64,000 nt of DNA, taken from NCBI RefSeq assembly GCF_907164915.1, contig NC_061862.1:88522846-88586845 (forward strand), read 5' to 3'. This stretch comes from Impatiens glandulifera. Taxonomy: Eukaryota; Streptophyta; Magnoliopsida; Ericales; Balsaminaceae. Below are positions 25,203 through 38,896 of this stretch, piece by piece (positions within the stretch are counted from its first letter, which is position 1; each line of letters starts with the position of its first letter). The translations under genes were made by a program, and so were the position numbers. Below the pieces are notes generated by a model that had not been told where the DNA came from, made no database searches, and worked only from the letters and a program-made list of their open reading frames with translations.

Positions 25203-26107
25203 TACCATAGCCTAAATCCTATAGTGAAGTTTTTACTATGCTAGGTTGGAAAAATATAATAAAAATTGAACTAGATACACTTGTGATAAATAACACATTT
25301 GTGATGGATCTTCCTAAAGAAGCAAAACTAATCGGTTGTCGATGAATCTTTAAAATAAAACTTAATCAAGAATAAAACTTAATCAAGATGGACTTTTGAC
25401 AAGTTGAAAAGCACGATTAGTGGTTAAAGGATATCATTAAAAGAAAGAAGTTGATAATTATATTGATAATTTTACTCTTATTGCAAAAACAATGATAGCG
25501 AAATTTTATTCTCACTAGTTACAATAAATAAATGGGTTTCCACCAAATTGACATTAATAATCATTCTTATATGGTCATATTGAAGAAGATATTTACTTGT
25601 CTCCATTTGAAAGATCTAGAATTGAGAAGTTTGTAAGCTTATTAAAAGTTTATATAGTTTTAAACAAACATCAATACAATGGAATTTTGAATTCACAAAT
25701 TGTCTTACTAGTTTTGATTTTGAACAATCTAATGATAATTACTCATTCATTAAATACTCTAACTTTTGTATCACTAAGTGGATGACATTTTGGTTGAATA
25801 AAGAAAGTGATATGTAAAAGACTGAAAAAGTTAAATTCACGTTCAAAATCATATTCCTTTGTTTATTTGACACTTATTTATTTGTGATTTAACCTAGCTT
25901 TTCCATCTGACTGCCAATCAATTACTCTCAAAATTTAGTTGTCTTCTTTTTTGAGCAATGTAATTAGAGCGGTTAAAGTTTATGTCTACAATGATTTATA
26001 TAGGATAATTATCCTGTGTTGTTAATAATTTGAATGAATGTAAAATATTTGATTTATTTTTTTTATCTTAGTTTTTTAGGTTTTTGGAAAAATACCTTGT
26101 TTAACAC

Positions 26108-27573
26108 TTTCAAATAAAATAGACGAAGAAGTGGATGAAGAAATGTTTGAAGAACTAAAAAGAAGAGTAGTTGGAGTTCCTAATTTAAGATTTTGGTTAT
26201 AATTTTCAAATTTGATGTCTAATGGGAAGTCCATAACCGTGGTTGCATCTTTTTGACTGCATCATCTTTAGTTTCAATCCTTCTTTACATCATTTGTTGT
26301 ATAAGTCAGTTTCATCAACCAATCAAATATTTAGTTGCATTATATTAAGTTGTACATAAGGAATTAATCAAGAGTTTAAGTCATTCTTTTTCCCCCTTTT
26401 TCAATTATCTCGATAATAATAATATTTTGTTCAAATTAAAAGTTTAAAACTTTTAAAATTGAACTTTGGGTGATTGACCCTAAAGCTAGTAATAATGTAT
26501 GTTACAAAATATTAAGACTCAATTTGTTGAGATAAATTTAATTTTGTACCTTTGTATATTCTAAATGTAACAAACTATTGATCAATTACATTTTTAAATG
26601 TTCAACTTAAATCTAATATTACTTTAAAAGTTGTTAGAAAAACTGGGAAGTAAAATGTTATTTTGACAAAAATGATTCTATAAGTATAATTGTTCATAGC
26701 ATATTAATGACTAATTGTGATTTTAATGTCATACTTCCCTTCATCTTCCAATTGCCTCTCAATAATCTTAAATGAAAATGTCCATTTGTAATACTAAAAA
26801 ATACTCTTTATCTTTCAATTGCCTCCCAAAAGTCTTAAATGAAAATATTCATTTTAAGTGCTATGGTGATTAACTTTTTACTTGAGCTAGAATTGACATT
26901 TTACTCTAGTCTAGGTTACCTCGGTAGACGATTTTGGTGGGTGATTCTTGTTAGAGAATAAAAGATTTTGGTGGATGATTATCGACAGAGAATAACTATG
27001 AATATTTGTGTTAAGAATGTTATTAAACATATTAATAATTTCATATCCGGACCAATATTGATAAAGACTCATAGCTCAATGATAGATCACATAAACTCAT
27101 GTCATTAGGGTAAGGTATTCCACAAAAATAAATGTTATTAATCATTAATATAAATTATACTCATTCCTTCATCAACCAAAAGAGTAACTAATAGGAAATA
27201 ACTTATTATCATCGATGGTATACCCAACTGAAAAAGAGGATGTGAAAGAATCTAGTCTCCTAAAGTGAATACATAAATTGCAATGGATACATAGAATTTA
27301 ATAACATTCATTATGTGAAACTTAGTGTTTGGTTGGTGAATCATATTGATACAACAAATATGTTAAATAATTACTTAAACTATCAAAGATGCATTAAAAA
27401 AAAGATGCAATCTCAGTTTTGGAATAGCCTGTTATATACCAAATTTGAATTTGGAGATCCCATTATATACCAAATTTGAATTTCAAATTATAACTAAAAT
27501 TAGGAACTCCAACTACCATTCTTCATAGTTCTTCAAGCATTTCTTGGTCCACTTCTTCTTCTATTTTATTTGA
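26108..27573. repeat. Inverted-repeat (foldback) segment
   Basis: The left arm (26108-26280) and right arm (27395-27573, reverse) share TTTCAAATAAAATAGA, GAAGAAGTGGA, GAAGAACTA, GTAGTTGGAGTTCCTAATTT and a GTTGCATCTTT...GCATC word. One arm could once have been coding: the plus strand reads KIDEEVDEEMFEELKRRVV then GVPNLRFWL. The spacer holds no recognised gene, although small duplications (CAATTGCCTC...AATCTTAAATGAAAAT) occur at 26745-26860. No target duplication was found, so I cannot say whether this is a transposon or an inverted duplication. Confidence 0.55.
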
Positions 27574-28198
27574 AACTATGCATTTCTAAAAATATTCTGA
27601 TATAATCAGATCTCTTCAATATTTCCAAATTTATTTTGTTTTAGTGCAATCAAATTTACATAGTCATAAACAATTAATATACCTTAAAAAAAATACAAAC
27701 CAAAATTGAATTTCAAAAGGTTTTAATAAAATATTGTTTGAAAATCAAATATAATACTATATATATATATATATATATATAACCAAAATGAATGATAATT
27801 ATCCATTAAAATTTGAAGATATCAATCAAACTTCATAAAAATAATGCATATTATTCTTAAAATTTTTGAAACTAAAACTCCATCTAAACAAAGATCAAAC
27901 TTTATATTAGACATTCCTTCAAATCATTAACAACAAAACTTACACCAAACATCTTAAAAAAATGTTCTTATCTTCTCCTTTTCTTGATTGCCTCTCTGCC
28001 TCCTTACATTCTATTGTGCTTCTCTAACAATTTTCGATCTCACACAACTCTGAATAAGTTCTCATTGATAAACACTCTTTTTTTCATTGACATTACCCAA
28101 AACTCTAGCCAATGTAAAGAAACACACCTGAGTTGAACCTTTTGAACGATAAACACTGCAACAGTCTTCGATAACTCTGCCAGATCTCATCTTCTAAT

Positions 28199-28376
28199 CT
28201 AGCGGCAAAAGAAGGTTGATACCCCAGGTCTTCAACATATCTGTGGTCCTGGGTTCGAGCCCGTCAGACAACAAATTTTGCATCTAGTTAAATTAGTTGA
28301 ACAGATTTGTGGGTTATATGCTTAACCCACGAGAATTAGTCGCACTTTAAAAGCGTTGTGGAACCCAGCATTCTAA
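28199..28376 (+). repeat. tRNA-derived SINE-like copy
   Basis: A candidate B box GGGTTCGAGCCC lies at about 28250. The head (GCGGCAAAAGAAGGTTGATA) and the tail (CAACAAATTTTGC, GTTAA, TATGCTTAACCC) match the copies at 53665-54125, showing a dispersed family. An A-run (28373-28382) closes the copy. Confidence 0.6.
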
Positions 28377-28729
28377 AAAAAAGCACTGACTCAGATTTAA
28401 TAACCTGACAAATATTTTTAAAAATTGTTAAAAGATTTGTAAATTTACAACTATCAAACTATAGTTAATGTACCTTAACCAACACCTCTAACCCAAGTGT
28501 CTCACTAACTTGATTACCTCTAACCCAAGTGTCTAACTGACTTTATTAACTTGAAATTGCAGTCTTATTTAGATACAACTTGGTGGTTGGAATTTCAAAT
28601 TTAATTAAAGATTGAGAAAACTTGGCAGAAATGTTATATATATATATATATATATATATCAAAAAGAAAACAGAATAATAAATACCAATGAATAAACAAT
28701 ATATTTTGTTTTTGTTTGGTGGAACCTAC

Positions 28730-30170
28730 GTACATGCAATTATGTTAAGATTAATGAAAACTTAAATTTAATAAAAATATATTGTATGTAAAATTAAAAA
28801 GTGTGTTTATGAATTAATGATCAAAATATAAGTTTAATTCAAAATTTTAAATTATTTATAAACATTACAATAATATTTTAAAAATAAATAATTATGTTAA
28901 AAATAATAAAAATTAAAGTGATAGATTTGATTTAAATTATATATAATTAGATAGAAAAATATACAATTTAATGTAAATTTTAAATTATATTTAATTAAAT
29001 GAAAAATATGTAATTTTAATAAGTTTAATAAAAATTGAAATTTAATAAAAATAAGTTTAATTTAAAATATGAATGAATGTTTATGAATTAATTATAATTA
29101 TAAGTATAATTCAAAAATTATAATTATTAATAAATAAAATTATAAAAAATAAATACTATTCTTAATTTAAGAAATATATAAATGAAAACACAATAATATT
29201 TTATGAATTTTAATTTTAAATTTAAACTAAAATTATATTTTGGTATAGAAAAATAATATTCAAACAAAAAAATAAAAATTATGTTAAAGATAATAAAAAT
29301 TAGAGTAATGGTTTTGATTTTAATTAATAAGTTTAACGAAAATTTAAATTGGATGCAAAATATGTTTAATGCAAAATATAAAGAGTGTTTATGAATTAAT
29401 AATTAATATAAGTTTAATTAAAAATTTAATATTATTTATGTATATTATAAAACTAATTAATGTGGTATGTATTTAAATTTAAATTATATTTTGTTATTGA
29501 AAAATCATATTTATATAAAAATAATTATAATTATGTTAAAATTTAATGTAATAATTTTGATTTTAATTTTATGCATTAAAATTTTTTTTTTGATTAAATG
29601 CAAAATAAGTTTTTAATAATTTTAATGCAAATTTAAAATTAATTAAAATATATTAAATAATAATTTTTAATTATATTTAATTAAATATAAAAAAGAAATT
29701 TTAATAAGTTTAATATAAATTTAAATGGAATAAAAGTACATTTTAGTGCAAATTATAAAAATTATAAAAGTGTGTTTATGAATTAATGTTACATAAAATT
29801 TTAATCTAAAATTTAAATTACTTATAAATAAATATTTTAAAAATATATATAATATTGTTAATATAAGAAATATATAAATAAAAAACTAAATATACTTAAT
29901 GAATTTAAAATTTAAACTAAAATTATATTTTATTATAGAGAAATTATATTTATATAAAAGTAATAATAATTATGTTAAAAATAATAAAAATTAACTTAGT
30001 AGTTTTGATTTAAATTTTATGTATTAAAAATATTAATTTTAATTATATTTGATAAAATAAAATAAAAATGAAAAATAAGTTTTTAATAATATTAATGAAA
30101 ATAAGTTCAATATAAATTTTAATTATATTTGATTAAATAAAAAAAAATGTAAATTTAATAAAATATTTAT
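28730..30170. repeat. Degenerate AT-rich tandem repeat region
   Basis: GTGTTTATGAATTAAT-like words start near 28801, 29074, 29381 and 29768, each followed by ATAAGTTTAATTCAAAA, a TTATTTATAAA block and TTATGTTAAAAATAATAAAAATTA. The spacing is uneven (about 270-390 bp), so the array is old and interrupted. No gene seen. Confidence 0.6.
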
Positions 30171-30282
30171 CATCTTTTCCTTTTTTTTTTAATTACGTAA
30201 AAAATTATAAAAAAAATTATAAAAATTATCAATGTATATATATAAAGGAATAAAAAAATAGAGAAAAGATGCTCATCTCATA

Positions 30283-30393
<111 letters not shown>

Positions 30394-30407
30394 GATGGTG
30401 TTAGTTT

Positions 30408-30535
30408 ATATAATAGGCAGTTCAAGAACTTAATGCCCTTACCCAAACTAATGCTAAATTAAAGAAATAAACAAACTTCACATGGATCTAAAGATGCTCA
30501 TATATGCATGGTCATGTCTAGATCAAGTACTCTTG
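30408..30535. repeat. Inverted repeat arm (partner 33578-33695)
   Basis: Read in reverse, this matches 33578-33695: GTACTTGATCTAGACATGAC, CATCTTTAGATCCATGTG, AAGTTTGTTTATTTC and GGCATTAAGTTCTTGAACT occur in the same order. The arms enclose MADS copy 3 and a copia fragment. The nature of the repeat is unknown. Confidence 0.7.
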
Positions 30536-30864
30536 GAAATGGAAGCACACATGGGCGGCGGATGAAATTGTGTTTGATGACATTATAATCCTTAATATTG
30601 TTTTTTTATAAAAATAAAAATAAGACTAATTAAATAAAAGTTATATTTAAAAAATAGGATTTCGTGATATTATATTTTATAAAATGAAAATATTTTAATA
30701 AATCTTATAACATTGTATTTTTTATTTTTTTAAATTGCTTATTCAATTTTCAATTTATTTTATTTTTTACTCATTTAAAATTATAAATATGTTTATTACC
30801 AATGTATACGACACATAAAACAATTATTAAAAAAATTCTTCTTCTTTAAGGAGCATTACATTAT

Positions 30865-31372
30865 TAACTAGCCTTAAGACCAACAAAAGAAAAACGACTT
30901 GCTAGTATGTTTTTTATAACATCGAGTGAAATTTACAAATCAACAAATGAACTAACATATTATCCTATGTTAATTTTGTCTTGTTTTTAACCTCTCCCAT
31001 TGTAAGTTGTTTCACTTCTTATCTCCAAATTTAGACCACCAGGCTTTTACATCATCAATAGCAGTTATCTGACTCTACGTAAAAATTTTTTGGAGGCATC
31101 CACTAGGAATGTTGTAAAAGAGCTAACTCATCGACTCACAAAGGTGATGAATTTGAGGGAAGAAGAAGAGACCAAGGAAGAGACACTACTCACAAATTCA
31201 CAAATGCTATGAACTGACGATTGAGATCAATTGTAGAAGCTTCTATTAGAGATCTCATATGACGACTATATGAGAATGCTAAATGTTAAATGATTGGCTG
31301 CTTAACAGGCATAGTAGAGTAAATGAAAGAATCGACTAGCTAAAAACAAGATAGTGAGAATGCGAGAGACTT
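30865..31372 (+). pseudogene. Type I MADS-box pseudogene, copy 3
   Basis: The sequence follows copy 4 from just before its start codon to its stop: the upstream GCATTACATTATT...ACTAG, then AAGAAAAACGACTTG, GAAATTTACAAATCAAC, TTTTGTCTTG, GGAGGCATCCACTAGGAATG, GTGATGAATTTGAGGGAAGA and the tail GTCAATGAAAGAATCGA-like. The ATG context is destroyed, a large part of the N-terminal MADS coding sequence is missing, and several indels are present. It is more decayed than copies 2 and 4. Confidence 0.72.
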
Positions 31373-31759
31373 ACATTCAATATTTTGTTATCATATTTTT
31401 ATTTGTTTTCACGATTTACACAAAAGTAAGTCTTATTTTTATTTATGTTGTTTTTTAAGCAATAAATTGTTATATTATTTTAATATAGATCTTGTCTATA
31501 ATTATTATACTATATATTGATAAATTGATATATATTTAACCAACAGAAACATACATGAATCTGAAACGAAGAACGATTCATTAAATTGTTCTTTGTTGTT
31601 CTTCGGATCTTCTCCCGATCTTGGATCTCATAATTCTGAATCTGGACCTGTATCGGAATATTTGATGTGGGTGGAGTTTAAGTTTTCCAACCTTTTATCG
31701 ATAGCCCTTGAATGTTCGTGAGAGTGAACAATTTACTTTTCAGATTAATTTACCATAAT

Positions 31760-32600
31760 ATGTATGTTATCTATATGGCTTAGGACCTAGCCCAAATATA
31801 CTCATTTACTGTTCGGTTTATCAACAAAATAGTAAATGATATTTATGTTTTTACACAAATTTATCCCCACATTTATTATAAATGTTTAAATAAGTCCAAA
31901 ACCTTTATACTTTAATAGATCAAATTAATTGTGATTTAGTATTTATATGATAACATTTAATACATAATTACTACATAAAATATGTATCTAAATATTGGAA
32001 ATAATTCTAACATAGATTGCGTTATTAATACTTCATTAACCAAAAGATTTGGAAAACATAATTAACAATGACTGTTTGAAGAACCTAAACTAACTGAGCT
32101 TGAGTTTTGCAATGTTGTGTGATAGAGTTAGTTTTGAGGTTTTTCAAGCAAAATGAAAGGGCCTACATGAGTTTGTTCATTAGATATGTTGACTTACTCA
32201 AAATTCATCTTAGTGTAGAGTAATAATTAACTATATTTTAATTTGTGGATTACTTTTTGAGAAGATGTTGAGTTTTTCAATAAAAAAAAAAAAAAGCAAA
32301 ATGTGAGAATCGAAAATTTGAAAATTAAGATGAGGATGATTGAAATAGGGTTGTTTCCTAGGAGCTAAACAACTGCCTAAGGCCCCTCACATTCCCGAAC
32401 CCCTAAAATAAATTACTCTTTAAAATATTTGAACCCTCAACCTTAACAGTGTTACTATAATATTAGCTAACTAGAATAAATTATTTTCGCTAATCTAAAT
32501 ACAAAACTATTATATATTTTTAGAATAATATACAAATTAAATTAAAAAAATAAGAAATATTATTTTTTTTGGCAATAGCACCCAAAACTTGAGACTGGCC
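31760..32600. other. AT-rich intergenic sequence
   Basis: No gene or recognisable repeat seen. Confidence 0.35.
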
Positions 32601-32611
32601 TTGATTGAAAT

Positions 32612-32746
32612 GTTAAGGATAATCAATGGTCTAGAATGTGTAAAAATTATGAATTTAATCAACTTTGTAAGGAGTATGGAATTGTGAGCCACTTATTTGT
32701 TAAACATACACCACAACAAAAATGAAGTGGAAGAAAGGATGGATAG
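32612..32746 (+). pseudogene. Ty1/copia integrase fragment
   Basis: The translation EFNQLCKEYGIVSHLFV then KHTPQQ, followed after a one-base shift by NEVEERM, matches the copia integrase core around the catalytic glutamate (TPQQNGVAER). Stops and a frameshift are present, and the fragment stops at the CACTA-like end at 32748. Confidence 0.65.
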
Positions 32747-32747
32747 G

Positions 32748-33172
32748 CACTACTAGAAAATGTCATATATGTATGCTTTGGGGGGAAACGTGTAAAAACT
32801 CTTTTTTTTTATGTCTAATTTATAAAATTTAAAAATCTGAAAAATTAATTAATTTAAAATTATTTTAAAAGGCTAATTTGATGTGATATTTTATTTGAAA
32901 CAGAAGTAGTATCAATAAGATAATAAATATTAAATTACGGGACAAATTAAATAAAGTTAGTTTTTAAAATAAATAATATAAGAAAATTTAGTAATAATAA
33001 ATAGAATACATAATTTCAAAAATAACGAAAAAAAAAATTACTTATTTTTAATCCCGTTACTTAACCTAATACAATCTAATCTGTGCTTATAAACAAGAAA
33101 ATATATATCGTAGCCGCCGAAAGTTTTTCGACCAAAAACATAAATGTTCGCGTGTCCTGTCTTCATCTAGTG
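32748..33172. mobile_element. Possible small CACTA-like non-autonomous element
   Basis: The left end reads CACTACTAGAAAATGTC, a form seen at CACTA ends, and at 33168-33172 the sequence ends TAGTG (reverse CACTAGATGAAG). The flanking triplets are agg on both sides (32745-32747 and 33173-33175). The inverted repeats beyond the first bases are weak, so the match could be chance. No coding content. Confidence 0.35.
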
Positions 33173-33577
33173 AGGTATGTATATATGTTTTCATTTGTTC
33201 TTCCTTAGAGTTGATGTAATTTTGATATAACCCTTAGATTGTTAAATTCATTAATTGGGGTTGTCATTTATTCGGTATCTCATTTTCCATGATGTATGGA
33301 TTGTTGAGGGAAATTGTTGTTGACTAGTAGATCTTGGATCAAGCTTCGAATTTATGAAAGATCAATTTATGTCCAATCTAGGTAGAGTTATTTTCTTATT
33401 CTTATTTTTTATTGCGATCAATTGTGTTGTTGCTATTCTTCTCTTTTAAACAATGCTATTAGAAACTACTGTGTTTTTCTTCCTTTTAAATCAATGCTAT
33501 TAGAAGCTATTGTGTTTAGGATATGAGATCTGATAAGTTTAATCTTCCGTTATGTTTATGTCCCATGAATAATCCTC

Positions 33578-33695
33578 TAAGGGTACTTGATCTAGACATG
33601 ACCCTCTATGTTCATCTTTAGATCCATGTGAAGTTTGTTTATTTCCTTTACATTAATTTTGGTAAAGGCATTAAGTTCTTGAACTACCAAATATA
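33578..33695. repeat. Inverted repeat arm (partner 30408-30535)
   Basis: See the partner arm; the order of shared words is preserved on the opposite strand. Confidence 0.7.
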
Positions 33696-34204
33696 TGATT
33701 TAATTCATTCACTTCTCCCTAAAAAATTGATTTATTGGGGCTTACTTAATTAAATTTAACATATCAATTATGTAATCTATTTCTAGGTCTTTTTCCCTTT
33801 ATCAAATGGTTTGAGTGGGGCTTCCATTTTTATACCATATAATAAATAAATATGATATTTTTATTCTCTTACCATTTTTTTTTTTTATCTCAACTAATAC
33901 CAATCTCTATATTTCATTGTCACACTTTGATTTTGATTTGACAATCCTTGATTCTTTCATTTACTTATTTCAATAATATTTGCATAAAGAGTTTTTATAC
34001 TATTATTATAGTTTCTTTATCTTTATCAATCGATTTTTCATTGAAATAATCTTAATTCATTATACATAATTTTCTCACTCAAAGTACATGATAATACATT
34101 ATTCAATTGTCTCTTGAATGCATTATCAACAACTTCTTGTCAGTAAATAAAATACATTATAAATAAAATATTTAATTAATAATATTAAATCACTATTATT
34201 TTAT

Positions 34205-35212
34205 AGAGTAATGATAGGGGAGCGAAACATTTACAGCGAATGATGTGGAGTGCTGACTAGACAAGCTGACTCAATATATATTTATTTTTCTCTTTATTTT
34301 CATTAATAATTTCCTCTCTCTTCTCATTACTTACCTTTTCTCCTTATATTAATTAAGACTCATTCAATACAAAATTAATTATTATTATTAAAAAACATTT
34401 AATAATTATTCTCTTTAATTTTTATTATCATAAATATGTTTTTTTTTTAATTATTGTACATATGCGATTATTATATACATTTTAATTATTTCTCTCTCAA
34501 TAATTTATTTTCTTTTATTGAAAAAAATAAAATTTATTTTCTTTTTATTGAAAAAAATAAAATTTATTTTCAATAATAAAAATTACTCAAATTAAAATAA
34601 ATAATAATTAATTGTGTTATATTTAATTAAAATATTTAATTGGATTAATTTACTATTTTATATTAATAAATTACACAATCTAATTAAAGTAACAAAAAAA
34701 CATGATCCAAAATATAAAATAAACTTAAAAAAAAAATATGATACAAAATGTATTATAACATCTACTTTTACAAAATCAAACAACATAATATAAAATTGTC
34801 TTTAATCATCTTATCGCAATAGTAGTTTTCACTAGTCTTCTATCGTCAATAATTAAGAATTTAAAAAAGAGAATTAATTAAAATGATTAATAATTTATTA
34901 TTATTATTAATATATATTATTAAATTAATAGATGATATAATTAATTAATTGAATTTTAAAAAAATATATTTATGATAATAAAAATTTAAGAGATTAATTA
35001 TTAAGTGTTTTTTAATAATAAAAATTGATTTTTTTATTGAATGCGTCTTAATTAATATTTAAAGAGAAAAGGTAAATAGTGAGAAGTGAGAGAAAATTAT
35101 TAATGAAAATAAAGAGAAAAATAAATATATACTGAGTCACTTGTCTATTCAGCACTCCACGTCTTTCGCTGCCCCATTCGCTGCAAATGTTTCGCTCCCC
35201 TATCATTACTCT
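34205..35212. mobile_element. Non-autonomous TIR element with long inverted repeats
   Basis: The ends are near-identical inverted repeats of about 180-190 bp starting AGAGTAATGATAGGGGAGCG. They share GCGAAACATTT, GTGGAGTGCTGA, TATATTTATTTTTCTC and TTATTTTCATTAATAATTT. The right arm has a segment (GGGGCAGCGAAAGACG in reverse) missing from the left. The flanks carry a 7-bp direct repeat attttat (34198-34204 and 35213-35219). Long TIRs suggest a Mutator-like or foldback MITE. The 1008-bp body has no frame. Confidence 0.75.
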
Positions 35213-35946
35213 ATTTTATATATATACAAAGAATGTCAACAAAACTAAGTTAACAAGTGATCTCACATTTAAAAAAAATACATAGTTATATATATAGTTT
35301 ATCACATTGAACACATTTTTTTTATACTTTTTCACCTTAAACATCTAGACACAGATTATCTTTAATAAATTGTTATTATTTTAAAACATTAATAATTTTT
35401 CTCTCAATTCATACAAAAATGATAGCATGATTTTTTATAATTAAAGAAAAAATATTTTAATTGGAGAATCTAAGAATTGGAATTCTAATTTATCCCAATT
35501 ATTCGATTGAATTGTTGTGGTAAGATTTTGTTTTAGAGTTACTCGTGTTATGATTACCCAGTAAAGAAGAAAACAAAACATATTTGTCTCTTGAGAAATC
35601 GAACCCAAGGTGTACAATTTATCAAACTAACTACTAAATAACTTACACAAAACTATTGATACAAATACAAACATTTAATAGTTAATAATTTTTTCTTGTG
35701 AATTGACTTAGGCCGACTATTGTTTCTATATAAACTCATCCTTAGAGGGGTTATATTTAAAGATGTCGTTACTATATTCAAATTTTACTGTTCGTTAAGA
35801 ATAATATATGCATAAATACAGTTTTAAATAATTGACTTCAAAGTTTTGATATAGTGTAATAATAATTTGGTCTTTCTTCTATTATTTAAAGTACTTGACA
35901 GTAAATTTAATTAATTTCTTTTTTTCATTCTAACAACATACATATT

Positions 35947-36977
<1,031 letters not shown>

Positions 36978-37500
36978 ATGGAAAATTCCAACACCAAGAA
37001 ACAAACCAAAGGTCGCAAAAAAATAAATATGACAAAACGACGCGAGAAGCAAAATGACTTGATGACAACTTTTTCCAAACGCCGGAGTGGAATTTACAAA
37101 TCAGCAAGTGAGCTCAACATGTTAACCGGCGGCGATTTTGTCTTGTGTGTAACCTCTCCTACTGGTAATTTGTTTCACCTCTCCTCTCCAAATTTGGAAT
37201 CGGTGGCCAGCAAACTTTTACATAATCAACTCCGCAACAAAAATTTTGGAGGCATCCACTAGAAATGTTGTGAAAGAGCTAGCCCACCAACTTACAAAGG
37301 TGATGAATTTAAGGGAAGAAGAAGAGGCTAGGGAAGAGACATTAGTCACAAATGCTATGAACCGAGAAGGATTGAGATCAATTGTAGAAGCTCACAGATG
37401 AGAATGCTGAAATGTTAAAGGCTTGGCTGCTCAACATGCATAATAGAGTCAATGAAAGAATCGAACAGCTAAAACAAGCTCGTGAGAATGCAAGTGACTG
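36978..37500 (+). CDS. Type I MADS-box protein (AGL62-like), copy 4; C-terminus frameshifted
   Basis: Type I MADS proteins are nuclear DNA-binding factors, often active in endosperm and gametophyte. The frame from ATG 36978 gives 94 aa ending at 37262: a basic N-terminus (KKQTKGRKKINMTKRREK), TTFSKRRSGIYKSASELN, then GGDFVLCVTSPTGNLFHL and SPNLESV, a complete MADS domain (about residues 10-70). Family members are usually 150-250 aa with a coiled-coil tail. That tail is present in another frame after a one-base shift near 37240 (LEASTRNVVKELAHQLTKV, REEEEAREE) up to 37404, and in a third frame from about 37400 to the TGA at 37498-37500 (MLKAWLLNMHNRVNER, QLKQARENASD). So the gene has at least two frame changes against its ancestor. 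It is the best preserved of four local copies. It may be a recent pseudogene or encode a short MADS-only protein. Confidence 0.6.
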
Positions 37501-37734
37501 AGATTTATTACTTTGTTATCAGGACATAAACAAAATCAAGTCTTTTAATGTGCTGCACTCTTTTATGGATAGTTAATCAGCTTAAAGTTTAGATCGAATC
37601 TTCTACTTTTGATTGTATTCACTCATTCTGTTTTGTTCTGTTCGTAGTCGACTCTTATTCATGGGAAGATATTGTGTTCGGTAAATCAGGTCGAGAATAA
37701 ATTTCAGAACTAGCATGACACCCTACCGTCATGC

Positions 37735-38800
37735 CCAAGAGCGGAGCCAGGAAAAAAATTCTCCCCGGGCTAAAAGATTTTTACACAAAAACCAATATAA
37801 TATATTAATAAAAACTTGGTATTGAAACTGACGTTGTTATTTTCAGATTCAGATCTCGGATACTCCGACAATATAGGTTGATACGACCTTATTATTTTAA
37901 TATAAGTTCGTCTAATTTTATCATGTTAATCGATGTCGACACGTAACGCAATTTAGGATTTCGTTCAAAGATAATTTCATCAAACTAATTAATTTTCGAG
38001 ATTTAGAAGGAGATTATAAATTATAATAAGAAATGATTGTATTTGTTTCGATCTCCTCAAGTTTATTTTATAGCGCGAGAAGGAAATAAAACATGAACAT
38101 TTGATTCTCAGTTATGAAATTCCACTCTTTTAATTTGAAATTAAAAAATTATATTCTAAACTTATATATTAGATATTAAAAAAATTATCATCAAAACATG
38201 AAGGATATAAAAATGATTCAAACATAAATGTCTATAACACCTCGTATACTAATAAAATAAAGGATAAAAAATACAAGAAATTATAATAACTTAGAGAGAA
38301 TGAATTTCATTCTAAATTCGACCTAATAAAAGAGAAAAAAAAATGTCTGAATAACAGATACTGAATTTGAATATAGTATGAAAATAGAGTAAATTAAGAA
38401 TTATGGAAAGAGAGGAATTAAGGGTTAAAAGCTATAAATAAATTATATTTGTAGATGGGTCAATTAATATATTTAATTACTATATAATAAATTATATAAT
38501 TTATTATAGTGGAGAGACATGTTATATTATTATATAATAAATTTTATATTTTTTTATTAAATTTTATATAGTAAATTATATATTTTTATATTACATTTTC
38601 TTTATTCTCTTTCCTCTCTACTAGATTTATAAAAAAAAATTATTTATCAACAGAGCGGACGGGCTGAGAATTTCCTTTTACTCTCGCTCTATATACTTTA
38701 TAAAGATTTACTCCCTCTATATACAAATTTGTGAATCAGCGGCAAAGGACACTCGGGCTACAGTCCGGGCATGGTTATACGGTGGCTATGCCCCTCATCA
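37735..38800. mobile_element. Probable hAT-like non-autonomous element
   Basis: The left end GAGCGGAGCCAGGAA and the right end, read in reverse, GGGGCATAGCCACCG form an imperfect inverted repeat resembling a common plant element end (GGCGGAGCCAGG). Internal sequence (CTTATATATTAGATA, AAACATGAA, GAGAATGAATTTCA) is shared with 61070-61300, near the hAT transposase relic. Exact ends and target duplication are not settled. Confidence 0.45.
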
Positions 38801-38810
38801 TGGCCTCCAT

Positions 38811-38896
38811 TAAAACTCAAAGCGCTTTCAGATAAAATCGAACACTTGATATTTTGATTTTTTAAGCTAATTTCTTACCACTGAATTACCTTGGTG
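38811..38896 (-). repeat. tRNA-derived SINE-like copy
   Basis: Read on the minus strand: CACCAAGGTAATTCAGTGGT (A box), then 40-odd bases later GTGTTCGATTTT (B box), then CTTTGAGTTTT. The same order occurs at 54824-54922, so this is a dispersed family with Pol III-like boxes at tRNA spacing. Confidence 0.6.

Noticed and set aside
33110..33180. 5' UTR plus first intron donor (GTATGT) of a housekeeping gene
   Set aside because: No coding exon follows; the sequence fits better as the right end of a CACTA-like element, itself uncertain.
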